Both the position numbers and the translations under genes were made by a program. DNA of 64,000 bases. Source: Paucibacter sp. KBW04 (lineage in GTDB: Bacteria > Pseudomonadota > Gammaproteobacteria > Burkholderiales > Burkholderiaceae_C). The notes under the pieces were generated by a model. It worked only from the letters and a program-made list of their open reading frames with translations. It had not been told where the DNA came from and ran no database searches. The stretch covers positions 62,001 to 126,000 of the forward strand of contig NZ_QAJN01000016.1 of the NCBI RefSeq assembly GCF_003852425.1, given 5' to 3'. Positions 1 to 8,604 of this stretch are shown piece after piece (position 1 is the stretch's first letter; every line of letters starts with the position of its first letter).

Positions 1-1556
1 TCGGCCAGACCCAGGCCCAGGCCCAGAACACGGCGGCTGTCGCGCGGGTCGATGACGCCGTCATCCCAGAGCCGCGCCGTGCCGTAAAGCACATGGGACT
101 CACGGTCGATGCGCTGGCGCAGCTGGGCGCTCATGGCGGCCAGCGCTTCCTCATTGACCGGCGCGCCCATGCGTTCCAGCTTGGCGCGGTTGAGGATGTC
201 CATCACCTGGGCCGCCTGGGCCCCGCCCATCACCGCCGTGCGCGCCGTGGGCCAGGAGAAGATCAGCCGAGGGTCAAAGCCGCGCCCACACATGCCGTAA
301 TTGCCCGCGCCGAAGGAGCCGCCCAGCACCAGGGTGAACTTGGGCACCGTGGCATTGGCCACGGCCTGAATCATCTTGGACCCATGCTTGATGGCCCCGC
401 CCTGCTCGGCCGCCTTGCCCACCATATAGCCGCTGGTGTTCTGCAAGAACACCAGGGGCGTGCCGCTTTGCTCGCAGAGCTGAATGAACTGCGCCGCCTT
501 GGTCGAGCCCTGTGGCTGTATGGGCCCGTTATTGCCGATGATGCCCACGGCATGGCCTTCGATGCGGCCATGGCCGCAGACGGTGTCGGCCGCGTAGGCG
601 GCCTTGAACTCCAGAAAATCCGAGCCATCCAAGAGCCGGGCCAAGACCTCGCGCACGTCATAGGGCTCGCGCTCGTCCTGCGGCACCAGGCCCAGCAGTT
701 CCTCGCTGTCGAACAAGGGCGGCTCAAACGCGCGCGGCGTCTGCGCGACGTCCCAAGGCAGATGCGCCATCAGCTCACGCACCAAGGCGATGGCATGGCC
801 GTCATCCTCGGCCAGGTACTCGCCCAGGCCGGTGACGCGGGCATGCAAATCAGCGCCCCCAAGCTCCTCGTCCGTCGCGTCCTCACCGATGGCGGCCTTG
901 ACCAGGGGCGGGCCGGCCAGATAGATGCTGGAGCGCTTTTTCACCAGCAGCACATAGTCGGACAAGCCCGGCAGATAAGCCCCGCCCGCCGTGGACGAGC
1001 CATGCACCACCGCGATCTGCGGCAGGCCCAGGGCCGAGAGTCGGGCCTGGTTGGCAAAGCTGCGGCCGCCTTCCACAAACATCTCGGCCTGGTACATCAG
1101 ATTGGCGCCGCCGCTCTCCACCAGATAGATCAGGGGCAGCTTGAACTCACGCGCAATCTCCTGGGCGCGCAAGGCTTTCTTCAAACCCATGGGCGCGACG
1201 GTGCCGCCCTTGATGGCGCTGTCGCTGGCCGAGATCAAAACATTTTTGCCCGCCACCCGACCCAGGCCGACGATAGCCCCACCGCCCATCACGCTGCGCT
1301 TGCCGTCGTCGTCATGCATGCCCAGCCCAGCCAGGCCGGAAAGCTCCAGAAAACCCGAGTCGCGGTCCAGCAGGCGCGCCACCCGCTCACGCGGCAGGAG
1401 CTGACCCTTGGCCTCGAACTTCTCTCGCTTGGCATTGGAGGCCTCCACCACCTTGGCCTCCAGCGCCCTCACTTCGGCCAGGCGCTGGGCCATGGCCTGG
1501 GCATTGGCCTCGAAAGCAGCCGAGCGCGGGTTCAGGCGGGAGGCCAGGGCCGTCAT
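1..1556 (-). CDS. Acyl-CoA carboxylase carboxyltransferase (beta) subunit, 3' end cut by window edge
   Basis: Biotin-dependent carboxyltransferase subunit that moves CO2 from carboxybiotin to an acyl-CoA, of the methylcrotonyl-/geranyl-CoA carboxylase beta type. The open frame runs 518 codons from ATG 1556 to the window edge without a stop. Family members are about 535 residues, so only a short C-terminal tail is missing. The crotonase-like half-domains are recognisable: an SGGAN stretch and GSSTAGGAYLPG in the first, QNTSGYMVG and GGSFGAGNYGM in the second. The ATG overlaps the upstream SDR stop by 4 bp (ATGA), implying coupled translation. The biotin-carrying alpha subunit is probably just outside the window. 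Substrate is inferred: the PECR-like SDR partner and nearby acyl-CoA dehydrogenase point to a branched or terpenoid acyl-CoA, but leucine breakdown is equally possible. Confidence 0.93.
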   Translation of the reverse strand, partial: MTALASRLNPRSAAFEANAQAMAQRLAEVRALEAKVVEASNAKREKFEAKGQLLPRERVARLLDRDSGFLELSGLAGLGMHDDDGKRSVMGGGAIVGLGRVAGKNVLISASDSAIKGGTVAPMGLKKALRAQEIAREFKLPLIYLVESGGANLMYQAEMFVEGGRSFANQARLSALGLPQIAVVHGSSTAGGAYLPGLSDYVLLVKKRSSIYLAGPPLVKAAIGEDATDEELGGADLHARVTGLGEYLAEDDGHAIALVRELMAHLPWDVAQTPRAFEPPLFDSEELLGLVPQDEREPYDVREVLARLLDGSDFLEFKAAYAADTVCGHGRIEGHAVGIIGNNGPIQPQGSTKAAQFIQLCEQSGTPLVFLQNTSGYMVGKAAEQGGAIKHGSKMIQAVANATVPKFTLVLGGSFGAGNYGMCGRGFDPRLIFSWPTARTAVMGGAQAAQVMDILNRAKLERMGAPVNEEALAAMSAQLRQRIDRESHVLYGTARLWDDGVIDPRDSRRVLGLGLGLA

Positions 1557-2437
1557 CCCAACACCTTGGGATCGGCGGCGCGGTGGAAGCCCTCATAACG
1601 CTCAGTGCCCGCATGGTCGATCGAGGGGAACATGGGGTTGCCCAGCGAGGCGCCGCCGTCGATCTGCAGGGTCACGCCGGTGATGAAGCCGGCCGCCGGT
1701 GAGAGCAAGAAGACGATGGCCGCGCTGATCTCGGCCTCGCTGGCCAGGCGGCGCAAGGGCACATGGTTTTTCAGGCCGCGGATGGCCTCGCGGATCTCCT
1801 CGCCATAGCTGTCCATGCCGCTGGACGCCACCCAGCCCGGCGCCACCGCATTGACCCGCACGCCGGCATGCGCCCATTCATAGCCCGCGCTCATGGTCAG
1901 ATTGCTCATGCCCGCGCGGGCCGCGCCGCTATGCGCCATGCCGGGCATGCCGTTGCGGAAGTCCGCCGTCATATTGACGATGGCGCCGCCGCCCTGGGGC
2001 TGCATGCTTTGCAGAAAAATCTCCCGCATCATCAAGAAGCCGCCGGTCAGATTGTTGGCCACCACCGCCTCGAAGCCGCGCTTGCTGATCATCTGCAAGG
2101 GCGCCGGGAATTGGCCACCCGCATTGTTCACCAGGCCGTGGATGCGGCCATGCTGCGCAAGCACCGCCGCCACCTGGGCGCGCACCGCCTCGTCGTCGCG
2201 GATATCAAAAGCCGCCCAGTCGCAAAGCCCGCCGTCCTGCCGGATCTCGGCCTGCACCGCCGCCAGCTTGTCGGGCTTGCGGCCCGAGATCAGCACATGG
2301 GCGCCAAGGGCTGCCAGCTCATGGGCGACGCAGCGGCCAATGCCTGAGCCGCCCCCTGTCACCCAAATCAAATGGCCGGCAAACAGGCCGGGGCGGAACA
2401 CGCTGCGGTAGGCCGCGGCAGGGCTTGTCTCAGTCAT
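1553..2437 (-). CDS. SDR-family oxidoreductase, trans-2-enoyl-CoA reductase/AtuB-like
   Basis: Short-chain dehydrogenase of 294 residues with an N-terminal Rossmann fold: TGGGSGIG at residues 27-34 and NNAGG near 104. The usual YxxxK catalytic pair is replaced by HSGAARAG at 169-176. That replacement is typical of peroxisomal trans-2-enoyl-CoA reductase (PECR) and of SDRs annotated in citronellol/geraniol degradation. I therefore infer an acyl-CoA or terpenoid-acid substrate rather than a simple alcohol. The ATG at 2437 is preferred over the TTG at 2440 because GGAG lies 5 nt upstream. It is the first gene of a leftward operon with the carboxyltransferase (4-bp overlap), divergent from the SCP2 gene. 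The exact reaction is not established by sequence. Confidence 0.88.
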   Translation of the reverse strand: MTETSPAAAYRSVFRPGLFAGHLIWVTGGGSGIGRCVAHELAALGAHVLISGRKPDKLAAVQAEIRQDGGLCDWAAFDIRDDEAVRAQVAAVLAQHGRIHGLVNNAGGQFPAPLQMISKRGFEAVVANNLTGGFLMMREIFLQSMQPQGGGAIVNMTADFRNGMPGMAHSGAARAGMSNLTMSAGYEWAHAGVRVNAVAPGWVASSGMDSYGEEIREAIRGLKNHVPLRRLASEAEISAAIVFLLSPAAGFITGVTLQIDGGASLGNPMFPSIDHAGTERYEGFHRAADPKVLG

Positions 2438-2440
2438 CAA

Positions 2441-2574
2441 AGCTCCAGCTTCTTGTTAGGCACATAGCTTCCCTTAACGTCACCTGTCTTTCATATCGGT
2501 GATTACCATGAAGCAAGGGAGAGTTGAAGTGCGTAAGCTCCCATCCATCAGACCCTGAGAGAAAGAGCAAGACC
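2441..2574. promoter_or_regulatory. Divergent promoter region of the acyl-CoA catabolic locus
   Basis: A 134-bp spacer between two divergent operons that share one catabolic theme. It contains a TTAACGT core (around 2473-2480) in a region where a MerR-family regulator would be expected to bind. No full palindrome could be fixed by eye. The regulator is encoded two genes downstream on the plus strand, so autoregulation is plausible but inferred. Confidence 0.35.
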
Positions 2575-2871
2575 ATGGACATGCAAGCCATCACCCAAGC
2601 CCTGCGCGCCAAAGTGGGCGAAGACAGCGGCCTCAACGCCATCCTCAAATTCGACTGCGGCGCCGATGGCGTGGCGGTGATCGATGCCGTTAGCGTCCCC
2701 AACACGGTCAGCAATGAGGACCGCGAGGCCCAGTGCACCGTGGCCATCAGCCGCGAGAACCTGGCCGCCCTGATCAAGGGCGAGCTCAACCCCATGAATG
2801 GCTTCATGATGGGCAAGTTCAAGGTGTCCGGCGATATGAGCATCGCCATGAAGCTGCAACGCGTGGTCTAA
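2575..2871 (+). CDS. SCP2 sterol-binding domain protein
   Basis: Small 98-residue stand-alone SCP2 domain, the lipid/acyl-CoA-binding fold found in sterol carrier protein 2. The C-terminal part (LIKGELNPMNGFMMGKFKVSG) is the conserved core that lines the hydrophobic tunnel. ATG 2575 is chosen because a purine-rich GAGAGAAAGAG stretch precedes it. An in-frame TTG at 2524 would add 17 unlike residues. It is first in the rightward operon with a MerR regulator, acyl-CoA dehydrogenase, thiolase and FadJ-like fusion, so it probably carries or buffers the acyl-CoA intermediates of that pathway in the cytoplasm. Confidence 0.88.
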   Translation: MDMQAITQALRAKVGEDSGLNAILKFDCGADGVAVIDAVSVPNTVSNEDREAQCTVAISRENLAALIKGELNPMNGFMMGKFKVSGDMSIAMKLQRVV

Positions 2872-2884
2872 ATCTGTTCCAACG

Positions 2885-3376
2885 ATGTCAGCAGTACTGA
2901 ACGACAAAGGCCGCCGCAAAGAGAGCCATGCCCGCGCCGCGGCGCGCACGGTGGAAGACCTCAGCGCGACGACGCCGACCGAGGCCTTGTTCGGCATCAC
3001 CGAGCTGTGCCGGGAGTTCGATCTCTCGCCGCGCGCCATCCGCTTTTACGAAGACAAAGGCCTGCTGGCGCCGCGCCGCGTCAACGGCGCCCGCGTCTAC
3101 ACCCAGCGCGACCGGGTGCGCCTGAGCCTGATTCAGCGGGCCAAGGGCCTGGGCTCCTCGCTGGCCGAGATCAAGCAGTTTCTGGACCTCTACGGCACCC
3201 ATGGCGAAGGCCGCACCCAGCAGCTGCAGTTCACCCTGGAACGCACCAGCCAGGCGATCGAGGAGCTGGAACAAAAACGCGCGCAGATCGAGGCCACCTT
3301 GGCCGAGTTGCGCATGATCAATAGCGCCGTCCGGCTTCAGTTGGACGGCCTGCAAACACCCCCCAGAAAATCATGA
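2885..3376 (+). CDS. MerR-family transcriptional regulator
   Basis: 163-residue regulator. The winged helix-turn-helix sits at about residues 37-75 (FGITELCREFDLSPRAIRFYE, then a wing with RVYTQRDRVRL), followed by a C-terminal coiled-coil dimerisation helix (about 115-150). There is no metal-binding cysteine signature, so it is not a metal sensor. MerR proteins of this build (LiuR/AtuR-like) control branched-chain and fatty acyl-CoA breakdown genes. The stop overlaps the next ATG by 4 bp (ATGA), so it is made together with the dehydrogenase. Likely local regulator of both arms of this locus (inference). Confidence 0.9.
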   Translation: MSAVLNDKGRRKESHARAAARTVEDLSATTPTEALFGITELCREFDLSPRAIRFYEDKGLLAPRRVNGARVYTQRDRVRLSLIQRAKGLGSSLAEIKQFLDLYGTHGEGRTQQLQFTLERTSQAIEELEQKRAQIEATLAELRMINSAVRLQLDGLQTPPRKS

Positions 3377-4551
3377 GCCTGCCCCTCTTCCCCTCCGCCT
3401 GGATCAGCGAAGAACACCAGATGCTGCAGGACTCCGTGGCCCGCTTCTTCAAACAGAATTGGGTGCCGCGCGCGGCCGAATGGCGTGAGGCCGGCATGAT
3501 GGGCCGCGACACCTGGCGCGAAGCGGGCGAGATGGGCTTGCTCTGCGCCTCCATGCCCGAGCAGTACGGCGGTGGCGGCGGCGACTTCGGCCATGACGCC
3601 GTCATCCTGCTGGAGCAAGCCCGCGCCAACCTCAGCGGCTTTGGTGGCGGCTTGCATTCGGCCATCGTCGGCCCCTACATCCTGCACTACGGCAGCGAGG
3701 CGCAAAAACAGCGCTGGCTGCCCAAGATGGCCAAGGGCGAGCTGATCGGCGCCATCGCCATGACCGAGCCCGGCACCGGCTCCGACTTGCAAAACGTGCG
3801 CACGGTGGCCAGGCGCGAAGGCGATGAGTATGTGCTCACGGGCCAGAAGGTCTTCATCACCAATGGCCAGAACGCCAATCTGATCATCGTGGTCTGCAAG
3901 ACCGACAAGGCACAGGCGGCCAAGGGGATCTCACTCCTGGTGGTTGAGGTGGAGAAGGAAGACGGCACGCTGGTGGAAGGTTTCCGCCGCGGCCGCAACC
4001 TCGACAAGATAGGCATGAAGGCGCAGGACACCTCGGAGTTGTTCTTCGACGAGGTCCGGGTGCCTGTGAGCAATTTGTTAGGCGGTGAAAGCGGCATCGA
4101 AGGCCAGGGCTTTGCCCAGCTGATGCAGGAGCTGCCGCAGGAGCGCTTGATCATCGCCGTCTCCGCTGTCGGCGCGATGGAGCGCGCGCTGGAAGACACG
4201 ATTGCCTACACCAAGGAGCGCAAGGCCTTTGGCAAAAGCATCTGGGACTTTCAGAACACACGCTTCAAATTGGCCGAGGTGCAAAGCCAGGTGCTGGCCG
4301 CTCGCGCCCTGCTGGACGCCAGCATGAGCGCCCATTTAAAGGGCGAGCTGGACGCGGCCCGCGCCGCCCTGGTCAAGGCCTGGACCACCGACCTGGCCAG
4401 CAAGGTGATGGACGAATGCCTGCAGCTCTTCGGTGGCTACGGCTACATGATGGAGTACCCCATTGCCGAGCTGTATGCCGATGCCCGCGTCGCCCGCATT
4501 TACGGTGGGACGAATGAAATCATGAAAGAGCTGGCTTCACGCTTTATGTGA
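3373..4551 (+). CDS. Acyl-CoA dehydrogenase, long-chain/isovaleryl type
   Basis: FAD-dependent dehydrogenase of 392 residues, the normal length for the family, introducing the alpha-beta double bond into an acyl-CoA. Visible landmarks are AMTEPGTGSDLQ (129-140, FAD/substrate loop), TGQKVFITNG (157-166) and the C-terminal IYGGTNEIMKEL. The usual medium-chain catalytic Glu in that last motif is replaced by Gly. Long-chain and isovaleryl enzymes carry the base in an earlier helix, and LPQERL with Glu257 fits. The gene is translationally coupled to the MerR gene. Electron acceptor would be ETF, not encoded here. Chain-length preference cannot be read from sequence. Confidence 0.93.
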   Translation: MSLPLFPSAWISEEHQMLQDSVARFFKQNWVPRAAEWREAGMMGRDTWREAGEMGLLCASMPEQYGGGGGDFGHDAVILLEQARANLSGFGGGLHSAIVGPYILHYGSEAQKQRWLPKMAKGELIGAIAMTEPGTGSDLQNVRTVARREGDEYVLTGQKVFITNGQNANLIIVVCKTDKAQAAKGISLLVVEVEKEDGTLVEGFRRGRNLDKIGMKAQDTSELFFDEVRVPVSNLLGGESGIEGQGFAQLMQELPQERLIIAVSAVGAMERALEDTIAYTKERKAFGKSIWDFQNTRFKLAEVQSQVLAARALLDASMSAHLKGELDAARAALVKAWTTDLASKVMDECLQLFGGYGYMMEYPIAELYADARVARIYGGTNEIMKELASRFM

Positions 4552-4577
4552 ACAACGGCCTCACGGAGACAAACACC

Positions 4578-5783
4578 ATGTTCGACGCCTACCTCTACGA
4601 CCATGTCCGCACGCCGCGCGGCAAGGGCAAGAAAGACGGGAGCCTGCACCAGGCCAGCCCGGTCTGGCTTTTGCGCGGCCTGCTACAAGCCCTGCAACAG
4701 CGCTGCCAGCTGGACACCGCCCTGGTGGACGATGTGGTGCTGGGCTGCGTGACGCCGGTGGGCGAGCAAGGCGCCGACATCGCCCGCACGGCGGTGCTGG
4801 ACGCCGGCTGGGCGCAGACGGTGGCGGGCCTGACCCAATCGCGCTTTTGCGCCTCGGGCCTGGAGAGCATCAATCTGGCTGCGGCCAAGGTGGGCAGCGG
4901 CTTTGAATCCCTGGTGGTGGCCGGCGGCGTGGAATCCATGAGCCGTTGGCCCATGGGCAGCGATGGCGGCGCCTGGTTCATGGACCCGCGCATCAACCAG
5001 GCCCTGGGTTTTGTGCCCCAAGGCATCAGCGCCGATCTGATCGCCACGCTGGAAGGCTTTGGCCGTGCCGAGGTGGACGCCTTCGCGGTGGAGTCGCACC
5101 GCCGAGCTGCGGCCGCACGCGAGCAAGGCTTGTTCAATCGATCCCTCGTGCCCGTGCATGACATCGCCGGGCTCCTGCTGCTGGCCCAGGACGAAACCAT
5201 ACGCACCAGCACCACGCTAGCGACCCTGACCAAGCTAGAGCCCTCCTTCGCCATGATGGGCCAGATGGGCTTTGACGCCACCGCCCTGCGCCGTTACACG
5301 ACGCTTGAGCGCATCCAGCATGTGCACCATGCCGGCAATTCCTCGGGCATTGTGGACGGCGCCGCCTTGATGCTGGTGGGCAATGCCGCCGCCGGCCACA
5401 AGGCGGGGCTCAAGCCGCGAGCCCGCGTGCGGGCGGCCGCCGTCATCGGCTCCGAGCCCACCATCATGCTCACCGGCCCCACCCCGGCCTGCCGCAAGGC
5501 CCTGGCCCAAGCGGGCATGGCAGCCAAGGACATCGACCTGTGGGAGATCAACGAAGCTTTTGCCGTCGTGCCCATGAAGACGGCCCGCGATCTGGGCCTG
5601 AGCCTGGACCGGGTGAACGTCAACGGCGGCGCCATCGCCCTGGGCCACCCCTTGGGCGCCACCGGCTGCATCATCCTGGGCACCTTGCTCGATGAGTTGG
5701 AGCGCCGCAACTTGAGCACCGGCTGCGCCACGCTTTGCGTGGGCGGCGGCATGGGCATCGCAACCATCATCGAAAGAGTGTGA
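4578..5783 (+). CDS. Acetyl-CoA C-acyltransferase (thiolase)
   Basis: Thiolase of 401 residues that cleaves 3-ketoacyl-CoA with CoA to acetyl-CoA and a shortened acyl-CoA. The catalytic residues are in place: the nucleophile Cys91 (SRFCASGLESINLA), His357 in GGAIALGHPLGATG, and Cys387 in the C-terminal CVGGGMG. ATG 4578 is preceded by ACGGAGAC. An in-frame GTG at 4548 would overlap the dehydrogenase gene and lacks family-like residues. It lies between the dehydrogenase and the hydratase/dehydrogenase fusion, completing a beta-oxidation set. Confidence 0.94.
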   Translation: MFDAYLYDHVRTPRGKGKKDGSLHQASPVWLLRGLLQALQQRCQLDTALVDDVVLGCVTPVGEQGADIARTAVLDAGWAQTVAGLTQSRFCASGLESINLAAAKVGSGFESLVVAGGVESMSRWPMGSDGGAWFMDPRINQALGFVPQGISADLIATLEGFGRAEVDAFAVESHRRAAAAREQGLFNRSLVPVHDIAGLLLLAQDETIRTSTTLATLTKLEPSFAMMGQMGFDATALRRYTTLERIQHVHHAGNSSGIVDGAALMLVGNAAAGHKAGLKPRARVRAAAVIGSEPTIMLTGPTPACRKALAQAGMAAKDIDLWEINEAFAVVPMKTARDLGLSLDRVNVNGGAIALGHPLGATGCIILGTLLDELERRNLSTGCATLCVGGGMGIATIIERV

Positions 5784-5788
5784 AGGCC

Positions 5789-7954
5789 ATGAGTAGCAAC
5801 ACCGCACTGCACCTCGACCTGGGCGACGACGGCATCCTCATCGCCACCATGGAACTGCCCGGCCATGCGATGAATATCCTCAAGGACGAGTTGGCCAGGC
5901 CGCTGATGGCCCTGGCGGAGCGCCTGGAGGGCGACGCTGCCGTCAAAGGCCTGATCCTGCGTTCGGCCAAAAAAGACTTTCTGGCCGGCGCCGATGTGGA
6001 CGCTTTGTGGGCGCTGGACACAGCGCAGCAAGCCTTTGATGAGTCCATGCGCTTCAAGCATTTCATCCGCCGGCTGGAGCGCTGCGGCAAGCCCGTTGTG
6101 GCGCTGATCCAGGGCCTGTGCTTGGGTGGCGGCCTGGAGATCGCCATGGGCTGCCATCTGCGCATCGTCGTCAACGACGGCACCGCCCGCCTGGGCCTGC
6201 CCGAGGTCAAGCTAGGCCTGCTGCCCGGCGGAGGTGGCACCCAACGCCTGCCGCGCCTGGTAGGCATGCAACAAGCCTTGCAGTGGATGGCCGAGGGCAC
6301 GCAGATCAAGGCCGAGCAAGCGCTGAGCAGCGGCTTGGTCCATGCCTTGGTCGCTAACGCGGAAGATGGGCTGACGCAGGCCCGCGCCTGGATAGCCGCC
6401 AACCCAAAACCGGTTCAGCCCTGGGACGCGCCCAAGTTCCGCTACCCCGGCGGCGACTCGCGCTCGCCGGCCGTGGCGCAGCTGCTGGCCATAGGCCCTT
6501 CCATCGCCTCGGCCAAAAGCTTCGGCAACTACCCGGCGCTGACCCACATCATGTCCAGCGTCTTCGAGGGCGGCTTGACCGACATCGACCGCGCACTGGA
6601 GATCGAATCGCGCTACTTCGCCGCTTGCGCCATCAGCCCCGCCTCGCGCAATCTGATCGGCACGCTCTGGTATCAGCTGAACGCGATCAAGAAAGGCGCC
6701 TCCCGGCCCGCCGGGCTGGCGCCTGCCCAGATCAAAAGGCTGGGCATTCTGGGCGCCGGCATGATGGGCGCGGGCATTGCCTACGTCGCCGCCAAGGCGG
6801 GCATCGAGGTGGTCCTGCTGGACCAGACCCAGGCCGCGGCCGACAAGGGCAAGCAATACTCGCAAGCGCTGCTGGACAAGGCCGTCAAGAAAGGCCGCTC
6901 CACGGCGGAGAAGCGCGATGCCTTGCTCAGCCGCATCAGCCCCAGCAGCGATTACAGCGCGCTGCAAGGTTGCGATCTGGTGATCGAAGCCGTGTTCGAG
7001 GATCGCGCCGTCAAGGCCGAAGCCACGGCGCTCGCCGAGGCGCATTTGCCCGCCAGCGCCCTCTTCGCCTCCAACACCTCCACCCTGCCCATCACCGGCC
7101 TGGCCAAGGCCAGCCAGTGGCCCGCGCAGTTTCTGGGCCTGCACTTTTTCTCGCCGGTGGACAAGATGCCTCTGGTGGAGATCATTGTGGGCGAGCAGAC
7201 CTCGGCCGAGACCCTGGCCAAGGGCTTTGATTTCGTCTTGCAGATCGGCAAGACACCCATCGTCGTCAACGACTCACGCGGCTTCTACACCAGCCGCGTC
7301 TTCGCCACCTATGTGATGGAAGGCCTGGCCTTGTTGCGCGAGGGCGTGCACCCGCGCAGCATCGAGATGGCCGGCCTGCAAGCCGGAATGCCCATGCCGC
7401 CCCTGGCCTTGCAGGACGAGGTCAGCCTCTCGCTAGGCCTGCATGTGGCCACCCAAACCCGCAAGGACTTGGAGGCCGAGGGCAAGCCCTATATTGAGCA
7501 TCCCGGCGAGGCCGTGTTGCGCGCACTTTGTGAGTTAGGTCGGGTCGGCAAAAAAGTCGGCCAGGGCTTTTATGACTGGCAGGCGGGCGACAAGTGCTTG
7601 TGGCCCGGCCTGGCCCAGCTCTACCCCCTGGCGGCGCAGCAGCCCACGCAGCAGGAGCTGATCGATAGGCTGATGTTTGTGCAGGCCAATGAAGCGGCGC
7701 GCTGCCTGGAAGAAGGTGTGTTGCGCTCGGTGGCCGACGGCAATATCGGCTCCATCCTGGGCTGGGGTTTTGCGCCCTTCCAGGGCGGTGCGCTGCAGTT
7801 CATCAACACCCTGGGCCTAAGCCAGTTCGTGGCCCGCGCCGACGCACTGGCCGCCGCCCACGGGCCTCGCTTCACAGCCGCGCCCAGCTTGCGAGCGATG
7901 GCAGCCAAGGGTGAGACATTCGAGCAGGGCGGGCCGGGCCCCAAGGCAACTTAA
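5789..7954 (+). CDS. FadJ/FadB-like enoyl-CoA hydratase / 3-hydroxyacyl-CoA dehydrogenase
   Basis: Bifunctional beta-oxidation enzyme of 721 residues. The N-terminal crotonase domain (about 1-190) carries the GADVDAL and GLCLGGGLEIAMG oxyanion-hole segments and LPEVKLGLLPGGGGTQ. The central NAD-binding domain starts near residue 317 with LGILGAGMMGAGIA. LHFFSPVDKMPLVEI follows near 450, and the C-terminal dehydrogenase dimer domain after it. It would hydrate the enoyl-CoA and oxidise the hydroxyacyl-CoA, feeding the adjacent thiolase. The start is 5 nt after the thiolase stop. It lies alone of the usual FadB/FadA pair order (thiolase first). Confidence 0.94.
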   Translation: MSSNTALHLDLGDDGILIATMELPGHAMNILKDELARPLMALAERLEGDAAVKGLILRSAKKDFLAGADVDALWALDTAQQAFDESMRFKHFIRRLERCGKPVVALIQGLCLGGGLEIAMGCHLRIVVNDGTARLGLPEVKLGLLPGGGGTQRLPRLVGMQQALQWMAEGTQIKAEQALSSGLVHALVANAEDGLTQARAWIAANPKPVQPWDAPKFRYPGGDSRSPAVAQLLAIGPSIASAKSFGNYPALTHIMSSVFEGGLTDIDRALEIESRYFAACAISPASRNLIGTLWYQLNAIKKGASRPAGLAPAQIKRLGILGAGMMGAGIAYVAAKAGIEVVLLDQTQAAADKGKQYSQALLDKAVKKGRSTAEKRDALLSRISPSSDYSALQGCDLVIEAVFEDRAVKAEATALAEAHLPASALFASNTSTLPITGLAKASQWPAQFLGLHFFSPVDKMPLVEIIVGEQTSAETLAKGFDFVLQIGKTPIVVNDSRGFYTSRVFATYVMEGLALLREGVHPRSIEMAGLQAGMPMPPLALQDEVSLSLGLHVATQTRKDLEAEGKPYIEHPGEAVLRALCELGRVGKKVGQGFYDWQAGDKCLWPGLAQLYPLAAQQPTQQELIDRLMFVQANEAARCLEEGVLRSVADGNIGSILGWGFAPFQGGALQFINTLGLSQFVARADALAAAHGPRFTAAPSLRAMAAKGETFEQGGPGPKAT

Positions 7955-7972
7955 GGCCAGGCCGCGTTCAAG

Positions 7973-8524
7973 CTAGCGCCCCCGCTTGGCCTTGGGCAGG
8001 CCCTGGGTCAGCAGGCGCTGACCAGCCTTGAGCTCATAGTCCAAGACTTCTTGCAGGCTGAGCTTGTCGTCATGGTTGAGGTCGGCAGCATCGAAGCCGG
8101 CCATGCGGGCGCCGATCACCTCTTTGAAGCTCAGGCGCAGATCGGCGTTTTTGTCAAAGTGATGCAGGGCCCTCAGCACACGCTCGGCGTGTTTGGCGCC
8201 TGCGGCGGCCTGCAGTTCCTCGCGCGAGATGAAACCGTCCTGGTCCAGGTCCAGCGCATGCCAGCTCTGCACCATGTCTTTGTGGAACTCTTCCAGACTG
8301 ATGAACCCGTCGTGGTTGAGATCGCTGCGCTCGAAGGCGCGGCGTATGGCGCTTGGCGATGGCGGGCGCGCAGGCAGGTCGGTGGACTTGGCCTGCAGCA
8401 GAACCGGGGCGGCGGGCTGCCCGGCCGGGGCCGCCGTGGCGACCGGCACCCATACCACCAGCGCCAGCGCGCTCGCCATGGTCAGCAGCAAAGGCCGGAC
8501 GACGGGAAACGTTTGAGTCTTCAT
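7973..8524 (-). CDS. Exported EF-hand calcium-binding protein
   Basis: 183-residue protein with an N-terminal signal peptide (hydrophobic stretch LLLTMASALALVVWVPVATA, cleavage after AAPA likely). Four EF-hand-like loops follow: DLNHDGFISLEE, DLDQDGFISREE, a degenerate DKNADLRLSFKE and DLNHDDKLSLQE. The first two match the 12-residue loop consensus best. ATG 8524 is chosen because a signal peptide begins there; the frame extends upstream but without family support. Probably periplasmic calcium binding or sensing; partner unknown. It converges on the FadJ-like gene and shares its strand with the lectin upstream. Confidence 0.85.
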   Translation of the reverse strand: MKTQTFPVVRPLLLTMASALALVVWVPVATAAPAGQPAAPVLLQAKSTDLPARPPSPSAIRRAFERSDLNHDGFISLEEFHKDMVQSWHALDLDQDGFISREELQAAAGAKHAERVLRALHHFDKNADLRLSFKEVIGARMAGFDAADLNHDDKLSLQEVLDYELKAGQRLLTQGLPKAKRGR

Positions 8525-8604
8525 GAGCGAGCGGTCTCCGGACAAAAAGAAGAAGGGGGATGGCGAGGGCCGGGCTGGCCGCCCGCCCACCACGCTTTCA
8601 AGGC

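Noticed and set aside
93-1598. Long plus-strand open frame opposite the carboxyltransferase
   Set aside because: Shadow frame of a GC-rich gene: it lacks family-like content, while the minus strand reads a complete carboxyltransferase.
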